Program-made: the position numbers and the translations under genes
In this document: positions 19,145 to 27,099 of the stretch, in pieces
Numbering within the stretch: the first letter of the stretch is position 1
How the letters are laid out: each line of letters starts with the position of its first letter
Source of the DNA: a bacterium C-53
Lineage (GTDB): Bacteria; Bacillota; Clostridia; Lachnospirales; Lachnospiraceae
NCBI GenBank assembly: GCA_003612525.1
Contig: RAZD01000009.1
Span: 106,011 to 170,010 of the forward strand
Direction: 5' to 3'
Length of the DNA: 64,000 nucleotides
Notes under the pieces: generated by a model
The model's database searches: none
Told to the model about the DNA's origin: nothing
What the model saw: only the letters and a program-made list of their open reading frames with translations

Positions 19145-22100
19145 TTATATGGATATTAAAATCGTTTTAATCTCATAGGCATGCAGATTGACGTGAATCT
19201 CATCCGTTCCAAAAACGGTAAGCGGCCGCTCCCTTAAGTCACACTCCGCCCACTTTCCATAGGAAAATCTAGGCTTCACCGTCACATGCTGTTTTGAACC
19301 GGCAAATTCATGGAAACGAACGACAATATAGTTTCCGTCTTCGGATTTTTTCACCGCATCAAGCTCTATCTGATCGTTGTCAAAAGACAGAAAACTGTCA
19401 TAGCCGAGTCTGCTCGCACCAGCGATTGCCTGCATTGGTTCATTTAAAGCAAAGGCTTCCTTCACGACTTCCCCTTCCACAAAATCACCGCCATGCGGAA
19501 GCAGCGCATAAGTAAACGTATGCTCTCCCTGGTCCTGAAGATGATCGGGGTGTGTCCCCGCCCTCAACAGAGAGATTCGAAGCACGTGATCTTTGATATC
19601 GTGACCGTATTTGCAGTCATTTAAAATGCTCACCCCATAATTGCGCTCTGACAAATCCGCCCATCTGTGCGCCACTGTCTCAAACTTCGCCTGATCCCAG
19701 CTTGTGTTCCAGTGATTCGGGCGTCTCACATTCCCATACTGCACATCGTATGTTCCATACGTGGAACGAATATCCACCGGGAAAGCAGCTTTCAATAGCT
19801 GGTGCTGTTCATGGTATTCCACATCTGTTCTGAAATCAATTCTCCGATTATTGCTATAGAGAATCATATCCTGCCGGACAGAGGAATTCATATAGTTCCA
19901 TTCCATATGGATGTTCATGCACAACGGCCCCATTTCCGTGATCTCAAACATGGTAAGCTCCGTAATTTCCCTCATTTTTTCCTGATAGAAGATGTCTATA
20001 TCCCATGCATCATTGCCAAGCGGTTTATCTTCGAATACCTGCAATACATTCGCGCGTTCTCCTTCTGGCACCACATCACGACGAAAAGTTTTATCATACA
20101 GTTTTGATATCTGTCCATACTGGTTCAAAGAGATTCTGTAATACGGCGTCTCAATTTCCCTGCCATTCACGGAAAATGCCGCCTTTGGCACATCCCTCTG
20201 CGCTTTTTCAAATACAATCGTCTTTGTTCCCATTGCCGGAACATCTTTTACTTCTATATAAGTAATCCCGTGGCCCTTCTGAGAAATCAGCTCATTTCCC
20301 TCGTCGTCTCTGTAAATGCCGTCTTCATTGCCTGCAACAGAGACAACCTGATTCATGCGCCAGCCGGATGCATTCCATACCGTATACGTATTCTCCCTGT
20401 TTTCCAGTATTTCTTTGTAAGCATCCTGCTCCACACCATGCGCAATCTTCTCAATACACGCATAATCTTTTCTGGAATCTTCATAGACCTCATGAATCGA
20501 GGAACCCGGAATAATATCATGGAACTGGTTTGTCAGTATATGTTTCCAGCCTTTTGTCAATTCCTCCTGCCGCGCCTTCCCAAGATCATGTTCCATAAGC
20601 GCCCGCATCACCGACAGCCATTCTGTCCTGCGGTAGAGCAGTTCCATTTTGCGGTTCATACGTTTATTGTATGCCTGGCTTGTATAGGTTCCGCGATGAT
20701 ATTCCAGATATAACTCACCATCCCAGGTATGCACATACTGGTCCGTATTTTCCACCGTTTCGTGCAGTCTGCGGAAATATTCGCCTGCCGTAGACATTTT
20801 CACACGCGGAAGCCCCGGAATCTTGTCAAGTCTTCTCCTGTTTTCCAGCATGTCGCGGTTCACTCCGCCGCCGCCGTCGCCATGTCCGAATGAGATCAGC
20901 AGATCTTTGTTCATCTGTTTCTCACTATATGCATCCCAGACTCCCTTTACGGTTCTTGGAACCACCTTGCCATTATATGTGTAAAACCAGGAATCACGCG
21001 AATTGCATGGTTCCGGTGTCGTAATAAAATGCGTAAGGATTTCGCTTCCGTCAATTCCCTTCCACAGAAATGTATCATGCGGCATACGGTTATACTGATT
21101 CCAGCTGATCTTTGTCGTCATAAACGTATTGATTCCGGCCTTTTTCAAAATCTGCGGGAGCGCCCATGAATAGCCAAACACATCCGGAAGCCACAGATAT
21201 TCCACATCTTTGCCAAACTCATCCTTTATAAACTTACTTCCAATTAAAATCTGCCTTGTCAGAGACTCTCCGCTTGTTAAGTTACAGTCGGCTTCCACCC
21301 ACATACCGCCGTCTGTTTCCCATCGTCCCTCTCCTGCCAGCTTCTTTATATTCTCATAAATATCCGGGAATTCTTCTTTCATATATTCATATAGCTGCGG
21401 TTGTGTCTGAAGGAAACTATACTCAGGATACATCTCCATCAGTCGGAAAACCGTCGAGAAAGAACGGGAGCACTTTTCCCTTGTATGTTTTAACCGCCAG
21501 AGCCACGCAACATCAATGTGTGTATGACCCACACAGTAAATATGAACCATCGAGTCCTTATTCATTGCATCAATACGCTCATTTAAATCATCATCCGCCT
21601 GGTATAAGGATTCATAAAACTCTTCGCTTCCCGGATAAGACCAGTCAATGCAGTGGAATGCACTGTCAAGCGCCTTTCTCAGCTCATACTGCACCGGATT
21701 CGACTCGTCAAGCTCTTCCAGCGTCTGACGCACCATCGAGGCCATATAATAAAAATCATCCGCTTTCTCATCCAGCCATGCAAGATCGGCACGTGCAATC
21801 CTGTGTTCCTGCGCCGTTGGAATTCCACCGCCTTCCAATCCTGACCACAGGCGGAAAGTCAAATCAACAGGCGTACCACAGAGCGCATCATCCAGAAACA
21901 CTTCTTTGTGATTTACGTCCACACCCTGATACATGTTTCCGTTCAGATAAAGCATGGACTCAAATCCTGAATTATTCCCCGCGCCCGTATTTCCGAAATC
22001 AAACACGCCAACAATCTTTTTTCCTTTCCATTCCTCCGGAATCTTTACCACTTTGTGCATCCAGAGATACCGGTCACGCCCTTTCCACGTATCTCCTGTT

Positions 22101-22261
22101 TCCAGCGCTTCCCATCCTTCAAACGTTTCCGGAAGTTCAGGATTTACAACGCCCTGTGTATCCTCCGCCACAACAAATTCCTTCAGTGCAATAATGTCTC
22201 TGTATCTGTATTGTTCCAGTTCATTGATTCGATTCTCTAATTTTCTGTCTGTCAAAAACAT
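19145..22261 (-). CDS. Alpha-mannosidase, GH38 family
   Basis: About 1038 aa; the ATG at 22261 has AAGGAGG 5 nt upstream, unlike the frame-opening ATG at 22276. The GH38 zinc and catalytic motifs are clear: HTHIDVAWLW near residue 250, GMWVEADCNLTSGES near 330 (nucleophile Asp), and WLPDVFGYSWALPQIL. Residues 1-240 are an all-beta/helical entry domain and the C-terminal 400 residues beta-sandwich domains. No signal peptide is visible, so it acts inside the cell, trimming alpha-mannose from imported oligosaccharides. It follows GH125 by about 135 nt and precedes DUF624. Confidence 0.96.
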   Translation of the reverse strand: MFLTDRKLENRINELEQYRYRDIIALKEFVVAEDTQGVVNPELPETFEGWEALETGDTWKGRDRYLWMHKVVKIPEEWKGKKIVGVFDFGNTGAGNNSGFESMLYLNGNMYQGVDVNHKEVFLDDALCGTPVDLTFRLWSGLEGGGIPTAQEHRIARADLAWLDEKADDFYYMASMVRQTLEELDESNPVQYELRKALDSAFHCIDWSYPGSEEFYESLYQADDDLNERIDAMNKDSMVHIYCVGHTHIDVAWLWRLKHTREKCSRSFSTVFRLMEMYPEYSFLQTQPQLYEYMKEEFPDIYENIKKLAGEGRWETDGGMWVEADCNLTSGESLTRQILIGSKFIKDEFGKDVEYLWLPDVFGYSWALPQILKKAGINTFMTTKISWNQYNRMPHDTFLWKGIDGSEILTHFITTPEPCNSRDSWFYTYNGKVVPRTVKGVWDAYSEKQMNKDLLISFGHGDGGGGVNRDMLENRRRLDKIPGLPRVKMSTAGEYFRRLHETVENTDQYVHTWDGELYLEYHRGTYTSQAYNKRMNRKMELLYRRTEWLSVMRALMEHDLGKARQEELTKGWKHILTNQFHDIIPGSSIHEVYEDSRKDYACIEKIAHGVEQDAYKEILENRENTYTVWNASGWRMNQVVSVAGNEDGIYRDDEGNELISQKGHGITYIEVKDVPAMGTKTIVFEKAQRDVPKAAFSVNGREIETPYYRISLNQYGQISKLYDKTFRRDVVPEGERANVLQVFEDKPLGNDAWDIDIFYQEKMREITELTMFEITEMGPLCMNIHMEWNYMNSSVRQDMILYSNNRRIDFRTDVEYHEQHQLLKAAFPVDIRSTYGTYDVQYGNVRRPNHWNTSWDQAKFETVAHRWADLSERNYGVSILNDCKYGHDIKDHVLRISLLRAGTHPDHLQDQGEHTFTYALLPHGGDFVEGEVVKEAFALNEPMQAIAGASRLGYDSFLSFDNDQIELDAVKKSEDGNYIVVRFHEFAGSKQHVTVKPRFSYGKWAECDLRERPLTVFGTDEIHVNLHAYEIKTILISI

Positions 22262-22396
22262 AACGTCCTCCTTCATTCGTCAAACTATTGTATAAACATA
22301 TCCTACTATGTATGGGATATCATCACAATTCAGAGAATTCTATATTTGATGCACAAATTTCATCCGGCTATTATAGCCCGTTTATCTGCCACTTTT

Positions 22397-23689
22397 CTAA
22401 CGCGCCACACGGTATCCACAGTAATCAAGAACCAACTCACTGAACATGGCGTTCGCCCATGAAAACCACTCCCGGGTATATCTCGTATCATCATCCGCGT
22501 GAAATCCCTCATGCATAAGGCCCGTGCCGCCATCCGTACACGAAAGCATGTGGAGCGCCGCCAGTTTCTCTTCCGCCGACTCTGCAGTCAGCCCCTCCAT
22601 AGCAATCGCAATATGCCAGATATACTTTGCCGGAGTATGGGAACTTCCAATACCGGATGCCGCCTTGCCTTCATAATAATATGGATTTGCCTCGCTCAGG
22701 ATCATTCTCCTTGTATTTGCAGCTGTTTTTCCGTCTTTCCCTTTATATCCAAGATACTCCATTGAAAGCAGGCTTGGCACATTCGCATCGTCCATTAAAT
22801 TATACTGTCCGTATCCGTCCGTCTCATATGCATAAACTTCTTTGAATCCTTCTGTTGTGGTGATTCCGTATGTCTCTATTCCCTCATAAATTTCTTTCCT
22901 CAGCTTTTCTGCATCCTGTTTCAGCCTCGTATCTTTCAAAACCACATCCGCAATTTCCTCAAGATACAGAAGCGCCACAACTGCAAACATGTTTGATGGT
23001 ATGAGATATCCGTAGGTGCATGCATCGTCACTCGGACGAAACCCCGACCATGTCATTCCAATACCTGATTTTACAAGCGCTCCCTTCCCATCCCTTGAAA
23101 GCGTATCGGTAAAATACGTGTTCTTTCTGATAAAATGGTAAGGCGAATCTTCCTCATGACGCTGTTCGGTACGAAATACGTTCAGAATCTTTTTCGCCCC
23201 TTCCCGGAAGACCTCATCAAGATGATCAGTGCAGCCGGTATTTTTCCAGATCAGGTACGCAAACTGCAACGGATAACAGAGGGAATCCACCTCATACTTG
23301 CGCTCCCATACCCAGTCATTCATCTCCGTATCATCATGCTCCCAGCAATTCCCGTTCTCTGTCTCATTAAATGCATTTGCATACGGGTCAATGCAGATAT
23401 ACCCAAAATGCCGTCTTGACAACCCAACCAGAACATCCGCAAGCTCTTTCTCCTCACCTGCTGCAATCAGATACGGCCGAAGCTGTGCGACCGAATCTCT
23501 AAGCCACATCGCAGGAATATCTCCTGTAATCACGTATGTCGTTCCGTCTTCCATCTGCTTCACTGTCGTATCAAGCGTGTTTAAGTAGCAGTTTTGAAAC
23601 ATTTCAAACAGTTTTGGCTCCCCTTTTAATTTTTCTTCCACTGATTTTAATAATTTTTCAACTGCCTTATACTTCCTTACCGGTCTCAT
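22397..23689 (-). CDS. Exo-alpha-1,6-mannosidase, GH125 family
   Basis: About 430 aa, the usual length of GH125. The frame opens at a TTG (23707), but the ATG at 23689 has AGAGG 6 nt upstream. Family motifs are plain: TGDIPAMWLRDSVAQLRPYL near 55, ENGNCWEHDDTEMNDWVW and KYEVDSLCYPLQFAYL near 130-150, and SGFRPSDDACTYGYLIPSNM near 225. GH125 enzymes remove alpha-1,6-linked mannose, complementing GH38. No signal peptide is present, so it is cytoplasmic. It is the first gene of the mannosidase operon, with a candidate promoter at 23750-23778. Confidence 0.95.
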   Translation of the reverse strand: MRPVRKYKAVEKLLKSVEEKLKGEPKLFEMFQNCYLNTLDTTVKQMEDGTTYVITGDIPAMWLRDSVAQLRPYLIAAGEEKELADVLVGLSRRHFGYICIDPYANAFNETENGNCWEHDDTEMNDWVWERKYEVDSLCYPLQFAYLIWKNTGCTDHLDEVFREGAKKILNVFRTEQRHEEDSPYHFIRKNTYFTDTLSRDGKGALVKSGIGMTWSGFRPSDDACTYGYLIPSNMFAVVALLYLEEIADVVLKDTRLKQDAEKLRKEIYEGIETYGITTTEGFKEVYAYETDGYGQYNLMDDANVPSLLSMEYLGYKGKDGKTAANTRRMILSEANPYYYEGKAASGIGSSHTPAKYIWHIAIAMEGLTAESAEEKLAALHMLSCTDGGTGLMHEGFHADDDTRYTREWFSWANAMFSELVLDYCGYRVAR

Positions 23690-23749
23690 ATTCTGCCTCT
23701 TTTCCAAAATCTATTTCCCCGGAACCATATCAGGAAGGGGATTTCCCGC

Positions 23750-23779
23750 ATTGTATCACCATCCGGAAGGGGATACAAT
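23750..23779 (-). promoter_or_regulatory. Candidate promoter with inverted repeat, GH125 operon
   Basis: ATTGTATC (23750-23757) and GATACAAT (23772-23779) form an inverted repeat whose arms contain a minus-strand TTGTAT (-35) and TACAAT (-10) exactly 17 bp apart. GGAAGGGGAT also occurs twice here. A regulator binding the repeat would cover the promoter. Confidence 0.45.
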
Positions 23780-23885
23780 CCCATTCAGAATGCAGTAAGA
23801 AAATGTCCGGTAAAGCTAGAAAAAAGCCATGATACTCCCCCATTCCTGCTCAGCCTGGGAATTTGGATGAAGGCACAAATTTGAC

Positions 23886-23911
23886 GATTGAAAAATCGTG
23901 ATTTTTCAATC
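23886..23911. repeat. Perfect 12-bp inverted repeat between divergent genes
   Basis: GATTGAAAAATC and its exact complement are separated by GT. It lies about 75 nt before the AIM24 gene and 200 nt before GH125. No T-run follows on either strand, so an operator is more likely than a terminator. Confidence 0.5.
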
Positions 23912-23984
23912 TGTCTCTCTTGACCCAAACCGCCTATTGTGCGAAAATTTAATAGAATAAAATACATACTTGGAGGGATAAAAT

Positions 23985-24665
23985 ATGCAGTATAATATAA
24001 TCGGTGATACAATGCCGGCGGTAGAGGTTACTTTTGATGCACCAGGCGAATCAATGTATACGCAGTCTGGTGGAATGGCGTGGATGACAGAAGGGGTATC
24101 CATGACTTCCAATGCAAGAGGCGGACTCGGCAAAAGCATTGGACGGATGTTCTCGGGAGAGTCCTTATTTATGGCAACGTATAAGGCGGAGCGTGCAGGC
24201 GCTATGATTGCCTTCGCGTCCACGGTTGCAGGTGAGGTTCTTGCGATTGACATCGGCACTTGCGGAGGCATGATCTGTCAGAAAGGCGCTTTTCTCTGTG
24301 CAGAAGAGACCGTAGACTTAAATGTAACATTTACCAAGAAGTTTTCAGCCGGACTCTTTGGTGGTGAGGGCTTTATTTTACAGGACATCACCGGAACAGG
24401 AACCGTATTTTTGGAAGTTGACGGTAATAAAGTGGAAAAAATTCTGGCGCCCGGAGAGGTCATAAAAGTAGATACCGGGAATGTCGTTGCATTTGAAAAA
24501 ACCGTAAGCTACGATATCGAAACGGTAAAAGGATTAAAAAATATATTCCTGGGCGGAGAAGGACTGTTCCTGACAAAACTGACCGGGCCAGGCAAGGTTA
24601 TCCTTCAGACACAGAACTTCAACGAATTTGCCGGGCGTATTATTCGTATGGTTCCGTCAAGATAA
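23985..24665 (+). CDS. AIM24 family protein
   Basis: A 226-aa beta-rich protein of the AIM24/TIGR00266 family, recognised by the repeated glycine-containing turns (SGGMAWMTEGVSM near 27, GEVLAIDIGTCGGMICQKGA near 85, LFGGEGFILQDITGTGTVFL near 125, GGEGLFLTKLTGPG near 195). No signal peptide or membrane segment is seen. The family is widespread but its molecular function in bacteria is unknown. GGAGGG lies 7 nt before the ATG. The dehydrogenase gene follows after 28 nt and is probably co-transcribed. Confidence 0.9.
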   Translation: MQYNIIGDTMPAVEVTFDAPGESMYTQSGGMAWMTEGVSMTSNARGGLGKSIGRMFSGESLFMATYKAERAGAMIAFASTVAGEVLAIDIGTCGGMICQKGAFLCAEETVDLNVTFTKKFSAGLFGGEGFILQDITGTGTVFLEVDGNKVEKILAPGEVIKVDTGNVVAFEKTVSYDIETVKGLKNIFLGGEGLFLTKLTGPGKVILQTQNFNEFAGRIIRMVPSR

Positions 24666-24693
24666 TCAGTATAAATAAGCGGAGGACATAATT

Positions 24694-25770
24694 TTGAACA
24701 TTATAACCGGCAGGTATATTGCCATTCCTTCCATACTTAAAGTAGAGGCAGGAGCGTTAAAACAAATCGGAAATTACCTGAAAGAAGCTGACTTCAGCAA
24801 TGTCGTGATCTTATTTGGAAATGGTCTGATTGATATGTTTGGTTCTGTTGTCATGGAATCTCTGCTGCATGCAGGAATAACAGTCCTTGAATATCAGGAG
24901 ATGGACACGGTAAATGTGGAAGAAATTACAAACCTCGCCTTTTCCATGCCGTCCAAAACACAGGCTGTTATCGGCATCGGCGGGGGAAAAGTCATTGATG
25001 CTGCAAAATACTGTGGCTTTTTATTAAAAGTGCCATTCATCAGTGTACCTACATCCGCTTCAAGCGACGGTTTTTCCAGCGCAAGCGCATCATTAATTGT
25101 AAACGGACGCCGAAAATCTCTTCCTGCAAAAATGGCATACGGCATCATTGTGGATACTCAGGTTATAAGCAGCGCTCCCGTTAAATTTCTTTATTCCGGA
25201 ATCGGCGATATGGTTTCAAAAATCACCGCATTGCATGACTGGCAGTTTGAGGAAGACCACGGCGCCGCCATTGTCAATGATTTCGCAATGATGGTTGCGA
25301 AAAAGGCCGTAAATAGCTTTGTGCGCACTCCTTACGATTCCATTCAGGATACATTGTTCCTGAAAGAACTACTCGATTCACTGGCAATGAGCGGTATTGC
25401 CAATGAAATCGCGGGTTCCAGCGCACCTACCAGCGGAAGTGAACATCTGATTTCCCATGCGCTCGACCAGATGCTGGAACAGCCGCAGCTTCACGGGATT
25501 CAGGTCGGAATCGCCACGTATTTAATGTCTGTCGTACAGAACCACAGATCTGTACGAATCAATACGGTGCTTACAAAGACAGGATTCTGGGACTATGTGG
25601 AAACTCTGAATCTGGATGTAAACGATTATCTGGAAGCCGTCGAGATGGCGCCTTCCATCAAGCCCTTCCGATATACGTATCTGCATGAAAAGGAATATCG
25701 GCAAAAGGCAAAAGAGGTATTGACCGGTGACCCTGAATTAAGGAAGATTTTTCATATTCCGTCTTCCTGA
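24694..25770 (+). CDS. Glycerol-1-phosphate dehydrogenase-like protein (AraM/EgsA family)
   Basis: A 358-aa metal-dependent alcohol dehydrogenase of the glycerol-1-phosphate dehydrogenase branch. The nucleotide-binding part shows AVIGIGGGKVIDAAKY and PTSASSDGFSS; metal ligands are likely Asp in YSGIGDMVSK and His in SEHLISHAL and QLHGIQVG. Members reduce dihydroxyacetone phosphate to sn-glycerol-1-phosphate with NAD(P)H. The start is a TTG at 24694 with GGAGG 8 nt upstream. It follows the AIM24 gene and ends at a strong terminator. Another polyol or ketone substrate cannot be excluded. Confidence 0.82.
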   Translation: MNIITGRYIAIPSILKVEAGALKQIGNYLKEADFSNVVILFGNGLIDMFGSVVMESLLHAGITVLEYQEMDTVNVEEITNLAFSMPSKTQAVIGIGGGKVIDAAKYCGFLLKVPFISVPTSASSDGFSSASASLIVNGRRKSLPAKMAYGIIVDTQVISSAPVKFLYSGIGDMVSKITALHDWQFEEDHGAAIVNDFAMMVAKKAVNSFVRTPYDSIQDTLFLKELLDSLAMSGIANEIAGSSAPTSGSEHLISHALDQMLEQPQLHGIQVGIATYLMSVVQNHRSVRINTVLTKTGFWDYVETLNLDVNDYLEAVEMAPSIKPFRYTYLHEKEYRQKAKEVLTGDPELRKIFHIPSS

Positions 25771-25785
25771 AAATTATCGCGTCAG

Positions 25786-25818
25786 AAAAGGCCCCGCTGC
25801 ACTGATACGGGGCCTTTT
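25786..25818. terminator. Bidirectional terminator
   Basis: A perfect 11-bp stem (AAAAGGCCCCG, 25786-25796; complement 25808-25818) with flanking A and T runs lies between the convergent dehydrogenase and jetD genes and can serve both. Confidence 0.9.
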
Positions 25819-25848
25819 ACATTTTCGATATGGTTTCCTGTCGGAACC

Positions 25849-27099
25849 TTACGATCCAAATACTGCTTCCTGCTCCAGCTTGCATCCATGCTGAAGCATG
25901 TAATCGATCACATTCCGGTAATCTTCCATAAGCTCTCCTGCGCTCACACGCTCTGTCAGTTCTTCTTTTAACTGGCCAAGCCTTTTTCGGTCATTTGCCG
26001 TCAACGGTCTTGTATGGCTTTCATGCTTTTGCAGAACCTTTACATCCATATGCAGCGAGCGGAATGGAATGCCTGTCTTTCTCTTTAAATGTTCCAATAT
26101 ATAAAAGCCGCCCGCATCAATGTCCCCGAAATGCCGATACTCTTTTTCGGGATTCCGTTCATACAGATACAAAATAAAGTCTCTCTTACTCTTATTATGA
26201 AAGCCGCCCAGATAAATCACAAAATCATCTCCGGCGCAAAAATCATGAAAACTCGTCAGATTTTCAACCGTAACTACACGCGTTCCCAGGACCACAATAT
26301 TTTCCAGGCTCTTAACCGACTCGGAGGACAATGCAATATCCCCCTCAAGCAGGGACAAATCCAATTCCTGCCCGCCTAATCTCACTTTCCCATTGCCCTT
26401 CACCATAACATACGTCGGCGTATGAACAATTCCGCACTCTTCGAACACGAAATCCTTTTCCTGAAATTCCCCATACTGGTATAACAAAGCTCCTATTTTA
26501 TGTTCCAGCTGTTCCATCCTTTTGGAATCCTGAAATAATCGTATCGAAATATTTCGTATAAAAATCTCTTCCTGATTCCTCAAAACAGCTTCAGCAGCAA
26601 GAAGAAGTTCTTTATATTCCGTCAAATCATGGTTATAATATTCCACATTCTGATTTTTCTTCAATCTGATTCGCTGCGCCGCAATATACCTTATTAATGG
26701 CAGTAATGTTCCGTCCGCTCCACCTTCCGTCTGCTCCGGCCCCCTGTTTCGTTCGGACCATTCATCCCATAGATGCAGGAGCGTTTCCTGTTCCCGCTTT
26801 CTTGGCATTCTGCCCAATTTTCCATAGCAGCGTTCCAACTGCTCCGGATTGAGTCGGATCTTCTTCAATACGCCGCTTTTCTCATATTCCAAAATGACCA
26901 GCCCTGCGCTGCTCAATTCATCTGCTGCCTCGTTGATCTGACAGAAACATTCATATTCCGCGTCATCGCAGTACTTTGGAAAAAGTTTTCCTATATTCAC
27001 GGAAAAACTCTGGTTCACCTGGTTTTCTCCCCGAAATGTTTTACTTTTCTCGTAGGAGTCAAGCAGACAGTTCAATACCTTCCTTTGCAGATCATCCAT
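25849..27099 (-). CDS. jetD: Wadjet nuclease subunit JetD
   Basis: A 416-aa protein matching JetD: a winged-helix-rich N-terminal part (DUF3322-like) and a C-terminal toprim/DUF2220 domain with the acidic motif HFGDIDAGGFYILEHL near 310, which should hold catalytic metal. In Wadjet, JetD is the topoisomerase VI-like nuclease that cuts circular DNA recognised by the JetABC SMC motor. The start codon overlaps the jetC stop (TAATG), indicating translational coupling. It is the last gene of the operon, followed by a terminator. Confidence 0.93.
   Translation of the reverse strand: MDDLQRKVLNCLLDSYEKSKTFRGENQVNQSFSVNIGKLFPKYCDDAEYECFCQINEAADELSSAGLVILEYEKSGVLKKIRLNPEQLERCYGKLGRMPRKREQETLLHLWDEWSERNRGPEQTEGGADGTLLPLIRYIAAQRIRLKKNQNVEYYNHDLTEYKELLLAAEAVLRNQEEIFIRNISIRLFQDSKRMEQLEHKIGALLYQYGEFQEKDFVFEECGIVHTPTYVMVKGNGKVRLGGQELDLSLLEGDIALSSESVKSLENIVVLGTRVVTVENLTSFHDFCAGDDFVIYLGGFHNKSKRDFILYLYERNPEKEYRHFGDIDAGGFYILEHLKRKTGIPFRSLHMDVKVLQKHESHTRPLTANDRKRLGQLKEELTERVSAGELMEDYRNVIDYMLQHGCKLEQEAVFGS

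Noticed and set aside
21256..22194. Plus-strand open frame of 312 codons
   Set aside because: It is antisense to the GH38 gene with proline/histidine-rich shadow composition and no start signals.
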